Origin: Bradyrhizobium sp. AT1
Lineage (GTDB): Bacteria; Pseudomonadota; Alphaproteobacteria; Rhizobiales; Xanthobacteraceae
Length of the DNA stretch: 64,000 nt
Direction of reading: 5' to 3'
Assembly: GCF_001590795.1 (NCBI RefSeq)
Contig: NZ_JXDL01000001.1
Location: 3,948,314-4,012,313, forward strand
A program made the translations under genes and the position numbers. The notes under the pieces are model-generated. The model worked only from the letters and a program-made list of their open reading frames with translations, ran no database searches and was not told the origin of the DNA. Positions 8,986 to 16,781 of the stretch are shown here, one piece after another; the first letter of the stretch is position 1; each line of letters opens with the position of its first letter.

Positions 8986-9368
8986 CCCACGCTCGCCGTC
9001 ACCACCGCCATCACCGACAGCAGCAGCACGATGGTGACGAGCTGGAGCGAGGCGACGGGGTGGGTGCGCCAGGCCGTGATCTTGTCGGACAGCGACAGAT
9101 GGACCTCGAAGAATTTCGGCTCGTAGATTGTCTTGAAGAACGCCGGGAAGCTGGGACCGAAGGTCACGGCGAGCATAGCGTGGGCGAGCGAGGCGATGGC
9201 GACGAAGATGGCGACGCCGGGGTCACCGGAGAGATCGTGGTTGCCGGCGAGCTTGAGCAGGAAGGCGGCGGCGGCGAAGGTCGGGAAGCTCTGCAGGATC
9301 GCGGTCAGCGCGAGGCCTTCGATCGCGTTGTGCAGGCGGGACTTTCTGGCAGTGGCGATGGTGGCCAT
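8982..9368 (-). CDS. Small membrane protein, tandem paralogue
   Basis: 128-aa predicted inner-membrane protein, paralogous to the overlapping downstream gene (8614-8985), with the same EGLALTAILQSFPTFAAA and LSLSDKITAWR motifs. ATG 9366-9368 is preceded on the minus strand by GGGAGA at suitable spacing; a start seven codons earlier is less likely. The pair is probably a tandem duplication, and the one-base-shifted stop/start overlap suggests balanced synthesis, as for two subunits of one complex. Function unknown. Confidence 0.78.
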   Translation of the reverse strand: MATIATARKSRLHNAIEGLALTAILQSFPTFAAAAFLLKLAGNHDLSGDPGVAIFVAIASLAHAMLAVTFGPSFPAFFKTIYEPKFFEVHLSLSDKITAWRTHPVASLQLVTIVLLLSVMAVVTASVG

Positions 9369-9467
9369 GGCACGTCTCCCTGATGACATTGGGATGACGA
9401 TAGCCGCAGGGTGAGGCCCGGGATGTGAGTTGGCTCACGCATTGGCCCCTCTCCGCGGGGGGCTGCG

Positions 9468-9647
9468 TCAGAGCTGGCGGAAGAACACGAGGTAGATGGC
9501 AAGGCCGATCGTCGAGAACGACAGCAGGACGCCGAGCCAATTGTATTTGACGCCCTGCGCGTGGGACGCATTTCTGATGAAAGCGCTGAAGAAGCACAGG
9601 AACAGGATTGCGAGGACGACACCCCACGAGAGCTTCCCGACGTCCAT
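9468..9647 (-). CDS. Small two-helix membrane protein (59 aa)
   Basis: Reading the minus strand gives a 59-aa protein starting MDVGKLSWGVVLAILF with two hydrophobic helices (about residues 8-24 and 38-56). The ATG is preceded by GAGGGGA at good spacing, which supports it as a real gene. It lies upstream of, and in the same direction as, the tandem membrane paralogues (8614-9368), separated by about 100 bp, so all three might be one membrane-protein cluster. No family recognised. Confidence 0.62.
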   Translation of the reverse strand: MDVGKLSWGVVLAILFLCFFSAFIRNASHAQGVKYNWLGVLLSFSTIGLAIYLVFFRQL

Positions 9648-9743
9648 TGTCCCCTCGCCTGGCTCAACTCTAGCGCTAGCGACTGGAATTTACCATCAGG
9701 GCATGCCGGGTCAAAGAGGGATCGGGCGAGGTTTTCCGCGGTG

Positions 9744-9980
9744 TTACAGCTTCCCCTGGCCGTTCATCTGGCTCTGCTGCTGCCGCTGCTTCTCCTGTTC
9801 CTTGGCGTGGTGGCGGCCGTAGAGGCAGCCGGCGGCGGCGCCGAGCACGCCGTGATGGCCGGCATAGTGGCCTTCGACCCCGCCGACGATGGCGCCCTTG
9901 ATGCAGCCCTTGGCATTGGCGGCCGAGCTGGCGCCCAGCATGAGCAGCGCGGCGGTCACGGTGAGAAGCGTGGATTTCAT
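9744..9980 (-). CDS. Exported glycine-zipper-like small protein
   Basis: 78-aa protein with a Sec signal peptide (MKSTLLTVTAALLMLGA, likely cleavage after ANA at about residue 23). The mature part has a Gly-rich repeat GAIVGGVEGHYAGHHG and a second GAAAGCLYGR, like the glycine-zipper segments of small envelope proteins, then a Gln/Lys-rich tail. AGGAGA lies eight bases before the ATG. Probably periplasmic or outer-membrane associated. No specific function can be assigned. Confidence 0.75.
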   Translation of the reverse strand: MKSTLLTVTAALLMLGASSAANAKGCIKGAIVGGVEGHYAGHHGVLGAAAGCLYGRHHAKEQEKQRQQQSQMNGQGKL

Positions 9981-10263
9981 CGGTGGAAGTCTCCTGATGC
10001 GATGCCGGCATCTCAACGAGCAGCGGCAGGTCCGGGTTCCCTTGCGCTGCGCGCCGGCCGATGGGCGCGCGGCGCCATCAGGGCAGCCGGGGTCGCTCGA
10101 ATTCTGGCAGGCGAACAGGCGCGCAACCCGCAATTGCACCCCCATGAACCGGGCATTGCGCCCGCGCGTCCTAAGCTGCAAGCACCCTGTGTTTTTGCGG
10201 ATTGATGGATCCGCGAGGCCGGCGGTAGCGTTCACCATCACGGCCGACGAGGGCGGGAGCAGC

Positions 10264-10710
10264 ATGATAGTTGAATCGCTGAACAGGCAACGCGTGCTGC
10301 ATCTGCTCGATACCTTCGCGCGTGGCGACATCGAGGCCGCGCTGGCCTGCTGCACCGACGACGTCGACTTTCTCACCCATGCGCCGATCGACGTGCTGCC
10401 GCACATGGTGCCGCGCCACGGCAAGGCCGAGCTGCGCGAGCTCTGGCAGACGATCTGGTCGCGCTATTCTGAGGTCCGCTACAAGGCGCCGCATATCGTC
10501 GCCGAGGGCGACGCGGTGGCGACCTACATGCACACCTATTTCACCAAGCGCAGCAACGACCGCATCGTGCAATTCGACATGGCCGTGTTCTACACCTTCC
10601 GCGGCGGACTGGTGGCGGAGATCCGCGAGATCATCGATTCCTACGATCTAGTGCAGCAGGTGCTCGAGCGCGAGATCGGGCCGTTGATCACCAGCGCGCG
10701 GGCGGATTGA
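10264..10710 (+). CDS. NTF2-like / SnoaL-like domain protein
   Basis: 148-aa single-domain protein with the cone-shaped alpha+beta-barrel pattern of the NTF2/SnoaL superfamily: an N-terminal helix (VLHLLDTFARGD), then DDVDFLTHAPIDVLP, and strands to the end. Such proteins are small-molecule-binding domains or isomerase/cyclase-like enzymes; catalytic residues cannot be read here. ATG 10264 follows a GGGCGGGAG stretch. It is followed 220 bp downstream by a second member of the same fold, with which it shares the C-terminal D(S/T)xDLVxQxL motif. Confidence 0.8.
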   Translation: MIVESLNRQRVLHLLDTFARGDIEAALACCTDDVDFLTHAPIDVLPHMVPRHGKAELRELWQTIWSRYSEVRYKAPHIVAEGDAVATYMHTYFTKRSNDRIVQFDMAVFYTFRGGLVAEIREIIDSYDLVQQVLEREIGPLITSARAD

Positions 10711-10778
10711 TTCTTCCCATCCTTCCTGGAACCCGCCCTTGACCCGGGAGATTACGGGGTTCTATTGCGAATCTCACA

Positions 10779-10853
10779 TTTCGCCATCAATTGTGCATTG
10801 CGAAAACGTGAATTGCGTTTTGGCCGAAATCCCCTACTTTGTTCGTATACAAA
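10779..10853. promoter_or_regulatory. AT-rich region with two inverted repeats before the second NTF2-like gene
   Basis: Two perfect short inverted repeats lie upstream of the gene at 10932: TTTCGC-N15-GCGAAA (10779-10805) and TTTGT-N6-ACAAA (10838-10853), the latter around a GTATAC core like GntR-type operators. The region is AT-rich against a GC-rich background, as expected of a promoter. No bound factor can be named. Confidence 0.4.
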
Positions 10854-10931
10854 CGAGTTGAGCCCCGGCACCTGACTGTGCATGGGGTTGTTTTCCGTTT
10901 CTTTCGCAAGTCAGCTTCAGGATTGCCAAAA

Positions 10932-11372
10932 ATGACAGAGCACAGCCTCTGGCGTTTCTCGCGCGCGTTGCACCGCGCGATCAACGACCGGCATTTCGCG
11001 GATATCGAGGCCCTGATCGACGAGGACGTCGAGTGGGCACTCTACGGCCCGATCGACATGTTTCCGTTTCTCGGCGCGCGCCAGGGCAAGGACGCCGTGC
11101 TCGACGTCATCCGCCAGCTCGCCGACAATTTCCAGGTTCGCCGCTTCGACCGCGAGAGCATCATGCTCGGCGTCGATTCCGCCGCCTCGATGGTGCGCTA
11201 TTCGCTGACGGCACTGGATTCCCACAAGCCGATCAGCCTGCGGGTCGCGCAGTTCGCCCAGTTCAGGGCCGGCAAGCTGGTCAGCATGCGCGTCCTGATC
11301 GACACCTTCGATCTGGTCGAGCAGGCACTCGGCCGCACCATTCATCTGCCGAAGATGACCAGCGTCGGCTGA
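10932..11372 (+). CDS. NTF2-like / SnoaL-like domain protein (second copy)
   Basis: 146-aa protein of the same fold as its upstream neighbour; it has DEDVEWALYGPIDMFPF near residue 29 and ends with a DTFDLVEQALGR segment shared with that neighbour. ATG 10932 was chosen over an in-frame start at 10839 because the extra 31 residues run through the AT-rich promoter-like region. The two genes are diverged duplicates. Ligand or reaction unknown; members of this fold commonly act on steroid-, polyketide- or sugar-like molecules. Confidence 0.8.
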   Translation: MTEHSLWRFSRALHRAINDRHFADIEALIDEDVEWALYGPIDMFPFLGARQGKDAVLDVIRQLADNFQVRRFDRESIMLGVDSAASMVRYSLTALDSHKPISLRVAQFAQFRAGKLVSMRVLIDTFDLVEQALGRTIHLPKMTSVG

Positions 11373-11588
11373 CCGAATACCAACGGGCCCCAATCCGGGA
11401 CCGATGACGATGCCGGCTGCGACGTCCTGGCCTCCAGCCCCGCCGGATGCCGTCGCAGCAAGACGCTCGTGATCGGGCGCGCGCCTTTCGCGCGGCCCGT
11501 TGGTTCGTTGCCCTGAAGGCGCCGCCACAATTTCGCAACGATGGACCAGCATTTTCAGCGCGGAATGGCGCATGGTCTTTGCCGACCG

Positions 11589-11605
11589 CCGATATATATT
11601 ATCGG
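11589..11605. promoter_or_regulatory. AT-rich palindrome upstream of 11637 gene
   Basis: CCGATA-TATAT-TATCGG, a perfect 6-bp-arm inverted repeat, sits about 32 bp before the ATG at 11637 in a GC-rich surrounding. It could be a promoter -10 region or an operator. Confidence 0.35.
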
Positions 11606-11636
11606 ACGGCATGCGCTGGGGTTCGCGGGCAGGACG

Positions 11637-12563
11637 ATGGAATTCTCGAGGGGTTTTGGCTGGACCAGGCTGCCGGTGCTGGCGGCCGCATTCATTTTGG
11701 GCTCGGTGCTGACGGTCTCGGCGCAGATCATTCCACCCTTCTCCCCTCCAGCGGCCGCGGCTGACGACGAGGCCGAGACAGAGGCCGTGGCGGAGGCTCC
11801 CGACGTCAACGACCCCGACGTGATGAAGGGCATCGACGTCGACAAGCTCGACTGGAGCCAGCTCGCGGTCGATGCCGGCACCGGCATTGACCCCATGGCC
11901 GCCAAAAAGCGCGCCCAGGCCGCCGGCAAGGACGGACTGGACTGGTCGTCGAACCAGAATGCGAACGGCTCCTCGGCGGTGACGGTGAAGCAGTCGGTAT
12001 TCGAATTCTGGGATACGCGGGTCGGCGCCGACCTGACGGTGGCGAGCGAGCCGAGGACGATGTCCGAGCTGCTGGCGCAGAAGGCCAGTAATGGCGGCAA
12101 CCTGCCGCAATCCTCCGGCAGCGCCTGGGCGACGGCAACCGCGCCCGGCGCGGGCGTGATCTGGGACAAGACCGCGGTGGAAGCCCGGGTCGATCCCGGC
12201 TCGGAGCAGAGCAAGCTCGGGGCCTCGCTGACCAAATCGGTGCCGCTGTCGGGCGATACCTCGCTGACGCTGCAGAACGGCTACAGCGTCAACCAGCAGG
12301 GCACCAGTGCAGTCCCCGGCATCGGCGGCCACATCACCACCCGCAATTACGAGACAGACCAGTCCGCCAAGGTCACGCTCAGCGACACCGGCACCAGCAT
12401 CAGCGCCGGCCAGACGCTGTCGACCACCGACGACAAATGGCTGCGCAAGGTCGGTGCCGAGCAAAAGCTGTTCGACAACGTCACCGTCTCCGGCTCGGTC
12501 GGCGAGACCTCGCAGGGCGCGATCAACAAGAGCGTGACGGCTGGCTTCAAGAAGAGCTGGTAG
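11637..12563 (+). CDS. Exported beta-strand-rich protein, possible outer-membrane protein
   Basis: 308-aa protein. A hydrophobic segment at about residues 12-30 looks like a signal peptide, followed by a Pro/Ala/Glu-rich spacer. From about residue 120 onward the sequence alternates polar and hydrophobic residues in repeated short strands (SLTLQNGYSV, AKVTLSDTGTSISAG, VTVSGSVGETS) and ends in KKSW. A terminal aromatic residue is usual for outer-membrane beta-barrels. ATG 11637 gives the best signal peptide; an upstream in-frame ATG at 11541 adds 32 non-coding-looking residues. I do not recognise a named family. Confidence 0.72.
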   Translation: MEFSRGFGWTRLPVLAAAFILGSVLTVSAQIIPPFSPPAAAADDEAETEAVAEAPDVNDPDVMKGIDVDKLDWSQLAVDAGTGIDPMAAKKRAQAAGKDGLDWSSNQNANGSSAVTVKQSVFEFWDTRVGADLTVASEPRTMSELLAQKASNGGNLPQSSGSAWATATAPGAGVIWDKTAVEARVDPGSEQSKLGASLTKSVPLSGDTSLTLQNGYSVNQQGTSAVPGIGGHITTRNYETDQSAKVTLSDTGTSISAGQTLSTTDDKWLRKVGAEQKLFDNVTVSGSVGETSQGAINKSVTAGFKKSW

Positions 12564-12571
12564 CGACCTAG

Positions 12572-12596
12572 GCGCCTTCCCTCATCCCGAAGGCGC
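12572..12596. terminator. Hairpin after 11637-12563 gene
   Basis: GCGCCTTC-N9-GAAGGCGC, an 8-bp perfect stem nine bases after the stop codon. There is no T-run after it, so it is at best a factor-assisted terminator or a transcript-end hairpin. Confidence 0.4.
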
Positions 12597-12767
12597 ATTG
12601 CGGCGTTCACACTCTGCTAACCATACGCCACGGCAAAGCCCCCGAATCGTCCGCCCTTGCCGTATCTCGGCCAAGTTGCGGTCAAATTCCGACGCCCTAG
12701 TCGGGCTGACCGAATTCGTCGTGCGGGGGACACTCGCGCTGCGCTCAACGCGAACAGGGGAACAACG

Positions 12768-13193
12768 ATGAACGCCATGCGTCCGGAAAAGATCGAAGGC
12801 ACCGAGACCGAGACGGTCGACACCAACCTCGCCGCCGTGACGGAAGTCGAGGCCGGCATCCGCGACTTCGTCCGCAACGACATCGCCTATCTGCGCCGCC
12901 CGGCGGCGACCACCACCAGCGACGCGCCGCCGCTCGACCCGAGCGCGGAAGCCACCGTCAATAACGTCAACTCGCTGATCCAGCGCGTTGCCGGCACCTC
13001 GCTCGCCGAAATCGAGAACCTGATCTCGGAGCTCGAGAGCCTGCGCGACCTGCTGCACGCCGAAGGCCAGCGCGTCCAGCGCGAGATCTCCGGCTATGCC
13101 CAGCTCAGCCAGGCCGCGATGAAGTCGACCCGCATGATTTCCGACAACGTCGCGCAGTGGAAGCGCGCCGCCGACGGTTTGCGGAATAGCTGA
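12768..13193 (+). CDS. Helical coiled-coil protein, function unknown
   Basis: 141-aa soluble protein that is almost entirely helical after residue 50: heptad-like stretches run from VNNVNSLIQRV through ENLISELESLRDLLHAEG to the end. No signal peptide or membrane helix is seen. ATG 12768 follows AGGGG at good spacing. It is followed by a strong Rho-independent terminator, so it forms its own transcription unit or the end of one. The family is not recognised; a structural or scaffold role is a guess from composition only. Confidence 0.75.
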   Translation: MNAMRPEKIEGTETETVDTNLAAVTEVEAGIRDFVRNDIAYLRRPAATTTSDAPPLDPSAEATVNNVNSLIQRVAGTSLAEIENLISELESLRDLLHAEGQRVQREISGYAQLSQAAMKSTRMISDNVAQWKRAADGLRNS

Positions 13194-13215
13194 TCGCACG
13201 ACGAAAGCATCACCG

Positions 13216-13249
13216 AACCGCCGCGCTCCGCAAGGGGCGCGGCGGTTTT
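13216..13249 (+). terminator. Rho-independent terminator
   Basis: AACCGCCGCGC and GCGCGGCGGTT form an 11-bp perfect stem with a 10-nt loop followed by TTTT, 22 bases after the stop of the coiled-coil gene. Confidence 0.85.
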
Positions 13250-13260
13250 GATTCCGGCGG

Positions 13261-13398
13261 TCTCGTGCCCCGGACGCGGTGCGGCACGCAGTGACGCGCC
13301 GCAGAGCCGGGGCCCATGCCTCAGTCGAAATGGCTTCGAGATGGGCCCCGGCTCTGCGCGGCAGCGCAAGAGCGCTGCAGCGCGTCCGGGACACGAGA
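13261..13398. repeat. Dispersed palindromic repeat, family B, copy 1
   Basis: Long imperfect inverted repeat with arms TCTCGTGCCCCGGACGCG / GCGTCCGGGACACGAGA and inner arms GCAGAGCCGGGGCCCAT / GGGCCCCGGCTCTGC. Near copies are at 15416-15552 and, degraded, at 21614-21706. Confidence 0.85.
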
Positions 13399-13480
13399 GT
13401 ATGGCTTGAACCCTCCGCCCATCCCCAACGACTAATGCCCAGCGCCGGCAGCCTTGCCGCCGGGCTTGGGGACATGTCAC

Positions 13481-13618
13481 ATGGAAAGCATTCGGCCCGA
13501 CACCACGGACCCGATCCCGTTGCGGCCCGCGCCGAATCAATTCGGCACGATCATGCTGCGCTTTGTCGGGTTGCTGGCGGTTGCGATCGCCGTCCTGGCG
13601 TTCGTCTATAGCCGCTGA
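13481..13618 (+). CDS. Small single-helix membrane protein (45 aa)
   Basis: An open frame starting MESIRPDTTDPIPLRP encodes 45 aa with one C-terminal transmembrane helix (FGTIMLRFVGLLAVAIAVLA). GGGGAC lies eight bases before the ATG. The short polar Pro-rich head and single helix suggest an inner-membrane micropeptide. It faces the small membrane gene at 13661-13807 (convergent). Support is from coding-like composition, RBS and amphipathic layout only. Confidence 0.5.
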   Translation: MESIRPDTTDPIPLRPAPNQFGTIMLRFVGLLAVAIAVLAFVYSR

Positions 13619-13660
13619 GCTGCGGCGGCCGGATACCGGCCGCGAAAGATGAACGAACTC

Positions 13661-13807
13661 TTACCGGCTCGCGTCGACGGCCGAGGCTTCCAGGGTGTAG
13701 GCGCCATCGGCATAGCCCTTCACCACCATGCCGGCGACCAGCATCACGGCCAGCGTCGCCGTCGCGAAGATGAATCCAACAAACTTGAGTGCGCCGCGAT
13801 CAGCCAT
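13661..13807 (-). CDS. Small single-helix membrane protein (48 aa)
   Basis: Minus-strand frame starting MADRGALKFVGFIFATAT encodes 48 aa with one transmembrane helix (about residues 8-28) and a polar C-terminus. AGGGGACGAGGA precedes the ATG. Its upstream region (13808-14006) is AT-rich and would hold the promoter. It resembles conserved tiny membrane proteins of the Bradyrhizobium group, but I cannot name a family. Confidence 0.58.
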   Translation of the reverse strand: MADRGALKFVGFIFATATLAVMLVAGMVVKGYADGAYTLEASAVDASR

Positions 13808-14006
13808 GGTCCTCGTCCCCTGTCGTCTGCCCAATTCGTTTCAAATAGACAGCGACAGGTTCATAATTAGTTAGCAACTGACTGGTTCCGCCAAACTGCT
13901 TCGCGGTAACCATGTCGCGCAGGCTTATGGCAGCGGTCCCGAAACGCGTCCATAGCGCGCGGGCAACACTCGCGCACTGATTTGGACCGTTCATCTTGGA
14001 ACGAAT

Positions 14007-14486
14007 CTAACCGCCCGTGCGCGTCGGCACGAAGGCTGAAGCCGTGATGGAGTAGACCTCCTCACCGCGCTGGTTGGTGCCGGTGGTGCGAGCGGTCAGG
14101 ATGCCCCAGCCGGGGCGCGAGGCTGAGGTGCGCTTGTCGATGACGACATTGACGTAAGCGACGGTGTCGCCGGCGAGCACCGGCCGGATCCAGCGCAGGT
14201 CGCGAAAGCCCGGCGACGGACCCCACACCGCGATCTCCTCGCCGCGCGCTGCGGCTTCGCGCGCCAGGCGCTGGCCGTCGGCGACAAGCAGGCTCATGCA
14301 GGCCGAGCCGACATGCCAGCCGGAGGCCGCGAGTCCGCCGAACAGCGAGTTCTTTCCCTCCTCCTCGTCGAGATGAAATCGCTGCGGATCGAACTTGGCG
14401 GCGAACGTCTTGATGGCCTCCGCCGTGAACGTATAGGCGCCGATCTCGCGGCGCTGGCCGATCTCGATGTCGTCGAAGAACCGCAT
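14007..14486 (-). CDS. MaoC-family (hotdog) dehydratase
   Basis: 159-aa single-hotdog protein with the MaoC/(R)-hydratase signature FDPQRFHLDEE near residue 31 (Asp and His of the catalytic pair) and FGGLAASGWH near 47. Family members hydrate or dehydrate enoyl-CoA thioesters. Its ATG overlaps the stop of the upstream MaoC-like gene (ATGA), so the two are translationally coupled and may form a heteromer. The substrate, whether fatty, aromatic or methyl-branched acyl-CoA, is not readable. Confidence 0.85.
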   Translation of the reverse strand: MRFFDDIEIGQRREIGAYTFTAEAIKTFAAKFDPQRFHLDEEEGKNSLFGGLAASGWHVGSACMSLLVADGQRLAREAAARGEEIAVWGPSPGFRDLRWIRPVLAGDTVAYVNVVIDKRTSASRPGWGILTARTTGTNQRGEEVYSITASAFVPTRTGG

Positions 14487-14938
14487 CAGACCGTCCCCTC
14501 GCGCCGCTTGATCAGGATCGGCGAGGTCATCTCGGCGAGCGCCAGCCCAGCCGCGTTGCGCGCGGTGCATTTGAACTTGACGATGCCAAGCTCGGGCCGG
14601 CTCTTCGAGGTGCGTGCTTCCAGCACGTCGACATCGAGCGTGAGGTCGTCACCGGGCCGCAAGGGCGACAGCCATCGCACTTCGTCGACACCGGGAGATC
14701 CCAGCGAAGCGGCGCGGGTGATGAAACCGTCGGCCATCATCCTCATCATGAGCGAGCAGAGGTGCCAACCCGAGCCGGACAGGCCGCGCAGCATGCTCTT
14801 GCTGGCAGCCTCCTCGTCCAGGTGCATCGGCTGCGGATCGAACTCGGCGGCAAAGGCCAGAATCTCGTCGCGGGTGACATGGCGCGGGCCGAACGTGCCG
14901 AACCGGCCGGGCGGAAAATCTTCGAAGGTCAGGGTCAT
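14486..14938 (-). CDS. MaoC-family (hotdog) dehydratase, first gene of pair
   Basis: 150-aa hotdog protein, paralogous to its downstream partner: FDPQPMHLDEE near residue 34 and RGLSGSGWH near 50. Start ATG 14938 begins MTLTFEDFPPG; an in-frame start at 15079 would add residues without homologous character. No strong Shine-Dalgarno is seen. The pair forms a two-gene operon, divergent from the DUF4282 gene at 15116. Confidence 0.83.
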   Translation of the reverse strand: MTLTFEDFPPGRFGTFGPRHVTRDEILAFAAEFDPQPMHLDEEAASKSMLRGLSGSGWHLCSLMMRMMADGFITRAASLGSPGVDEVRWLSPLRPGDDLTLDVDVLEARTSKSRPELGIVKFKCTARNAAGLALAEMTSPILIKRREGTV

Positions 14939-15115
14939 CTTGGGAAAGCTTTGCGGGAATGACAGATTGTGGCCGCACTTTGCGGCAATCTCAACCCGCC
15001 GGCCCGCATGGCTCGTGCTACATACGGGGCGGCGGCGGCCTTGAGTCGGACCCATCGAGGGCCGGGACCTGAGTGCCAAGGCCGGTTTGCGGGCCGATTT
15101 GTCCTGGGGAGAGCA

Positions 15116-15412
15116 ATGTTTTCATTCAGCGACCTTTTCCAATGGGACCGCTTCATCACGCCGACGATCATCAAGACCTTCTATTGGCTGGTGATCGCAC
15201 TGATCTGCCTGTTCGGCCTCTCCGGCATCTTCTCAGGGCTCGCGGCAATGGCGATCAGCCCGTTCGGCGGCTTCCTGGTGCTGCTGTCGTCGATCGCCAG
15301 CGTCGTCGTCGGCATCGTGTTCTCGCGCATCGTCGCCGAGCTGATCCTGATCGTGTTCCGCATCAACGAGCATCTCGGTGCGATCCGGGACCAGGGCGGC
15401 GGGATGCGGTGA
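15116..15412 (+). CDS. DUF4282 domain-containing membrane protein
   Basis: 98-aa inner-membrane protein starting MFSFSDLFQWDRFITP, with two hydrophobic helices (about residues 21-46 and 52-80), a pattern matching DUF4282. Function is unknown. GGGGAGAGCA before the ATG is a strong ribosome-binding site. A family B palindromic repeat starts four bases after the stop and probably marks the transcript end shared with the convergent ychF gene. Confidence 0.82.
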   Translation: MFSFSDLFQWDRFITPTIIKTFYWLVIALICLFGLSGIFSGLAAMAISPFGGFLVLLSSIASVVVGIVFSRIVAELILIVFRINEHLGAIRDQGGGMR

Positions 15413-15415
15413 GGC

Positions 15416-15552
15416 TCTCGTGTCCCGGACGCGGCGCGGCATGAAATGACGCGACGCAGAGCCGGGACCCATGCATCCGCAATCAAAACTCCTGGGCCCC
15501 GGCTCTGCAGCGCACCGCTGAAGAAGCGCTGCGTCGCGTCCGGGGCACGAGA
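15416..15552. repeat. Dispersed palindromic repeat, family B, copy 2
   Basis: Copy of the 13261-13398 element, with TCTCGTGTCCCGGACGCG / GCGTCCGGGGCACGAGA outer arms and GCAGAGCCGGG / CCCCGGCTCTGC inner arms. It fills the gap between the convergent DUF4282 and ychF genes. Confidence 0.85.
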
Positions 15553-15559
15553 GCGCCTG

Positions 15560-16657
15560 TTACGTATTGAACCTGAAATGCATCACGTCGCCATCGGCGA
15601 CGACGTATTCCTTGCCTTCGAGCCGGAGCTTGCCGGCGTCACGCGCGCCGGCTTCGCCGCCGAGTGCGACGTAATCCTCATACGCGATCGTCTCGGCGCG
15701 GATGAAGCCCTTCTCGAAATCGGTGTGGATCACGCCGGCAGCCCCGGGCGCCTTGGTGCCGCGATGGATGGTCCAGGCGCGCGCTTCCTTCGGGCCTACG
15801 GTGAAATAGGTGATGAGGTCGAGCAGTGTGTAGCCGGCGCGGATCAGGCGGTCGAGGCCGGCCTCGTCCAGCCCCAGCGTCTCCAGGAAATCTGCGCGCT
15901 CGTCACGCGAGATGGTGGCGATCTCGGATTCGATCTTGGCGGAGATGACGACGGCGACTGCGCCTTCCTTGGCGGCCTGGTCCTGCACGGCCTTGGAGAA
16001 CGAATTGCCCGTCGCGGCCGAGCCTTCCTCGACGTTGCAGACATAGAGCACCGGCTTGGACGACAACAGGCCGAGCATGCCGAAAGCACGCTCCTCCTCC
16101 GCCTTGCGCTCGACGAGACGCGCCGGCTTGCCCTCGCGCAGCAGCACCAGGGTGCGGTTGACGAGGTCGAGCTGCTCCTTGGCGTCCTTGTCGCTGCCCT
16201 TGGCCTTCTTGGTGAGGTTGTCGACGCGCTTCTCGAGGCTGTCGAGATCGGCGAGCATCAGCTCGGTCTCGATGGTCTCGATGTCGGCGAGCGGGGCGAT
16301 CTTGCCCTCGACATGGGTGATGTCGGAATCCTCAAAGCAGCGCACCACATGTGCGATGGCGTCGACCTCGCGAATGTTGGCCAGAAACTGGTTGCCGAGG
16401 CCTTCACCCTTGGACGCGCCGCGGACGAGGCCCGCGATGTCGACGAAGGTCAGCCGGGTCGGGATGATCTGGCCGGACTTGGCGATCGCCGCGAGCTTGT
16501 CGAGCCTGGGGTCCGGCACCGCGACTTCGCCGACGTTCGGCTCGATGGTGCAGAACGGATAGTTCGCGGCCTGCGCCGCGGCCGTCTCGGTCAGCGCATT
16601 GAACAAGGTCGACTTGCCGACATTGGGCAGTCCGACGATTCCGCATTTGAAACCCAT
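15560..16657 (-). CDS. ychF: Redox-regulated ATPase / GTPase-like protein YchF
   Basis: 365-aa Obg-related P-loop protein. The G1 loop GLPNVGKST is at residues 8-16, the G3-like [14 protein letters not shown] near 73, then a helical coiled insert and a C-terminal TGS domain. YchF proteins bind ATP in preference to GTP, associate with ribosomes and affect stress and translation. ATG 16657 begins MGFKCGIVG, the canonical family start; an upstream in-frame start adds 17 atypical residues. It is followed on the minus strand by nothing coupled and preceded by pth and rplY in the same direction. Confidence 0.95.
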   Translation of the reverse strand: MGFKCGIVGLPNVGKSTLFNALTETAAAQAANYPFCTIEPNVGEVAVPDPRLDKLAAIAKSGQIIPTRLTFVDIAGLVRGASKGEGLGNQFLANIREVDAIAHVVRCFEDSDITHVEGKIAPLADIETIETELMLADLDSLEKRVDNLTKKAKGSDKDAKEQLDLVNRTLVLLREGKPARLVERKAEEERAFGMLGLLSSKPVLYVCNVEEGSAATGNSFSKAVQDQAAKEGAVAVVISAKIESEIATISRDERADFLETLGLDEAGLDRLIRAGYTLLDLITYFTVGPKEARAWTIHRGTKAPGAAGVIHTDFEKGFIRAETIAYEDYVALGGEAGARDAGKLRLEGKEYVVADGDVMHFRFNT

Positions 16658-16701
16658 GATGGTCCTGGCCTCCGCGCTACGCGCGCAAATGTCTTCCGAA
16701 C

Positions 16702-16776
16702 TCGTCATGCGCGGGATTCGACCCGCGCATCCATCGTCTTCGCAGGATGGATCGCCGGATCAAGTCCGGCGATGAC
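16702..16776. repeat. Dispersed palindromic repeat, family D, diverged copy
   Basis: Inverted repeat CTCGTCATGCGCGGGATT ... / GATCAAGTCCGGCGATGAC with ATCCATCGTCTTCG in the middle, related to the elements at 27357-27440 and 50124-50208. It lies between pth and ychF. Confidence 0.65.
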
Positions 16777-16781
16777 CGGTG

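Noticed and set aside
10839..10931. N-terminal extension of the second NTF2-like protein
   Set aside because: The extra codons cross an AT-rich region with inverted repeats that looks like a promoter, and the fold starts after 10932.
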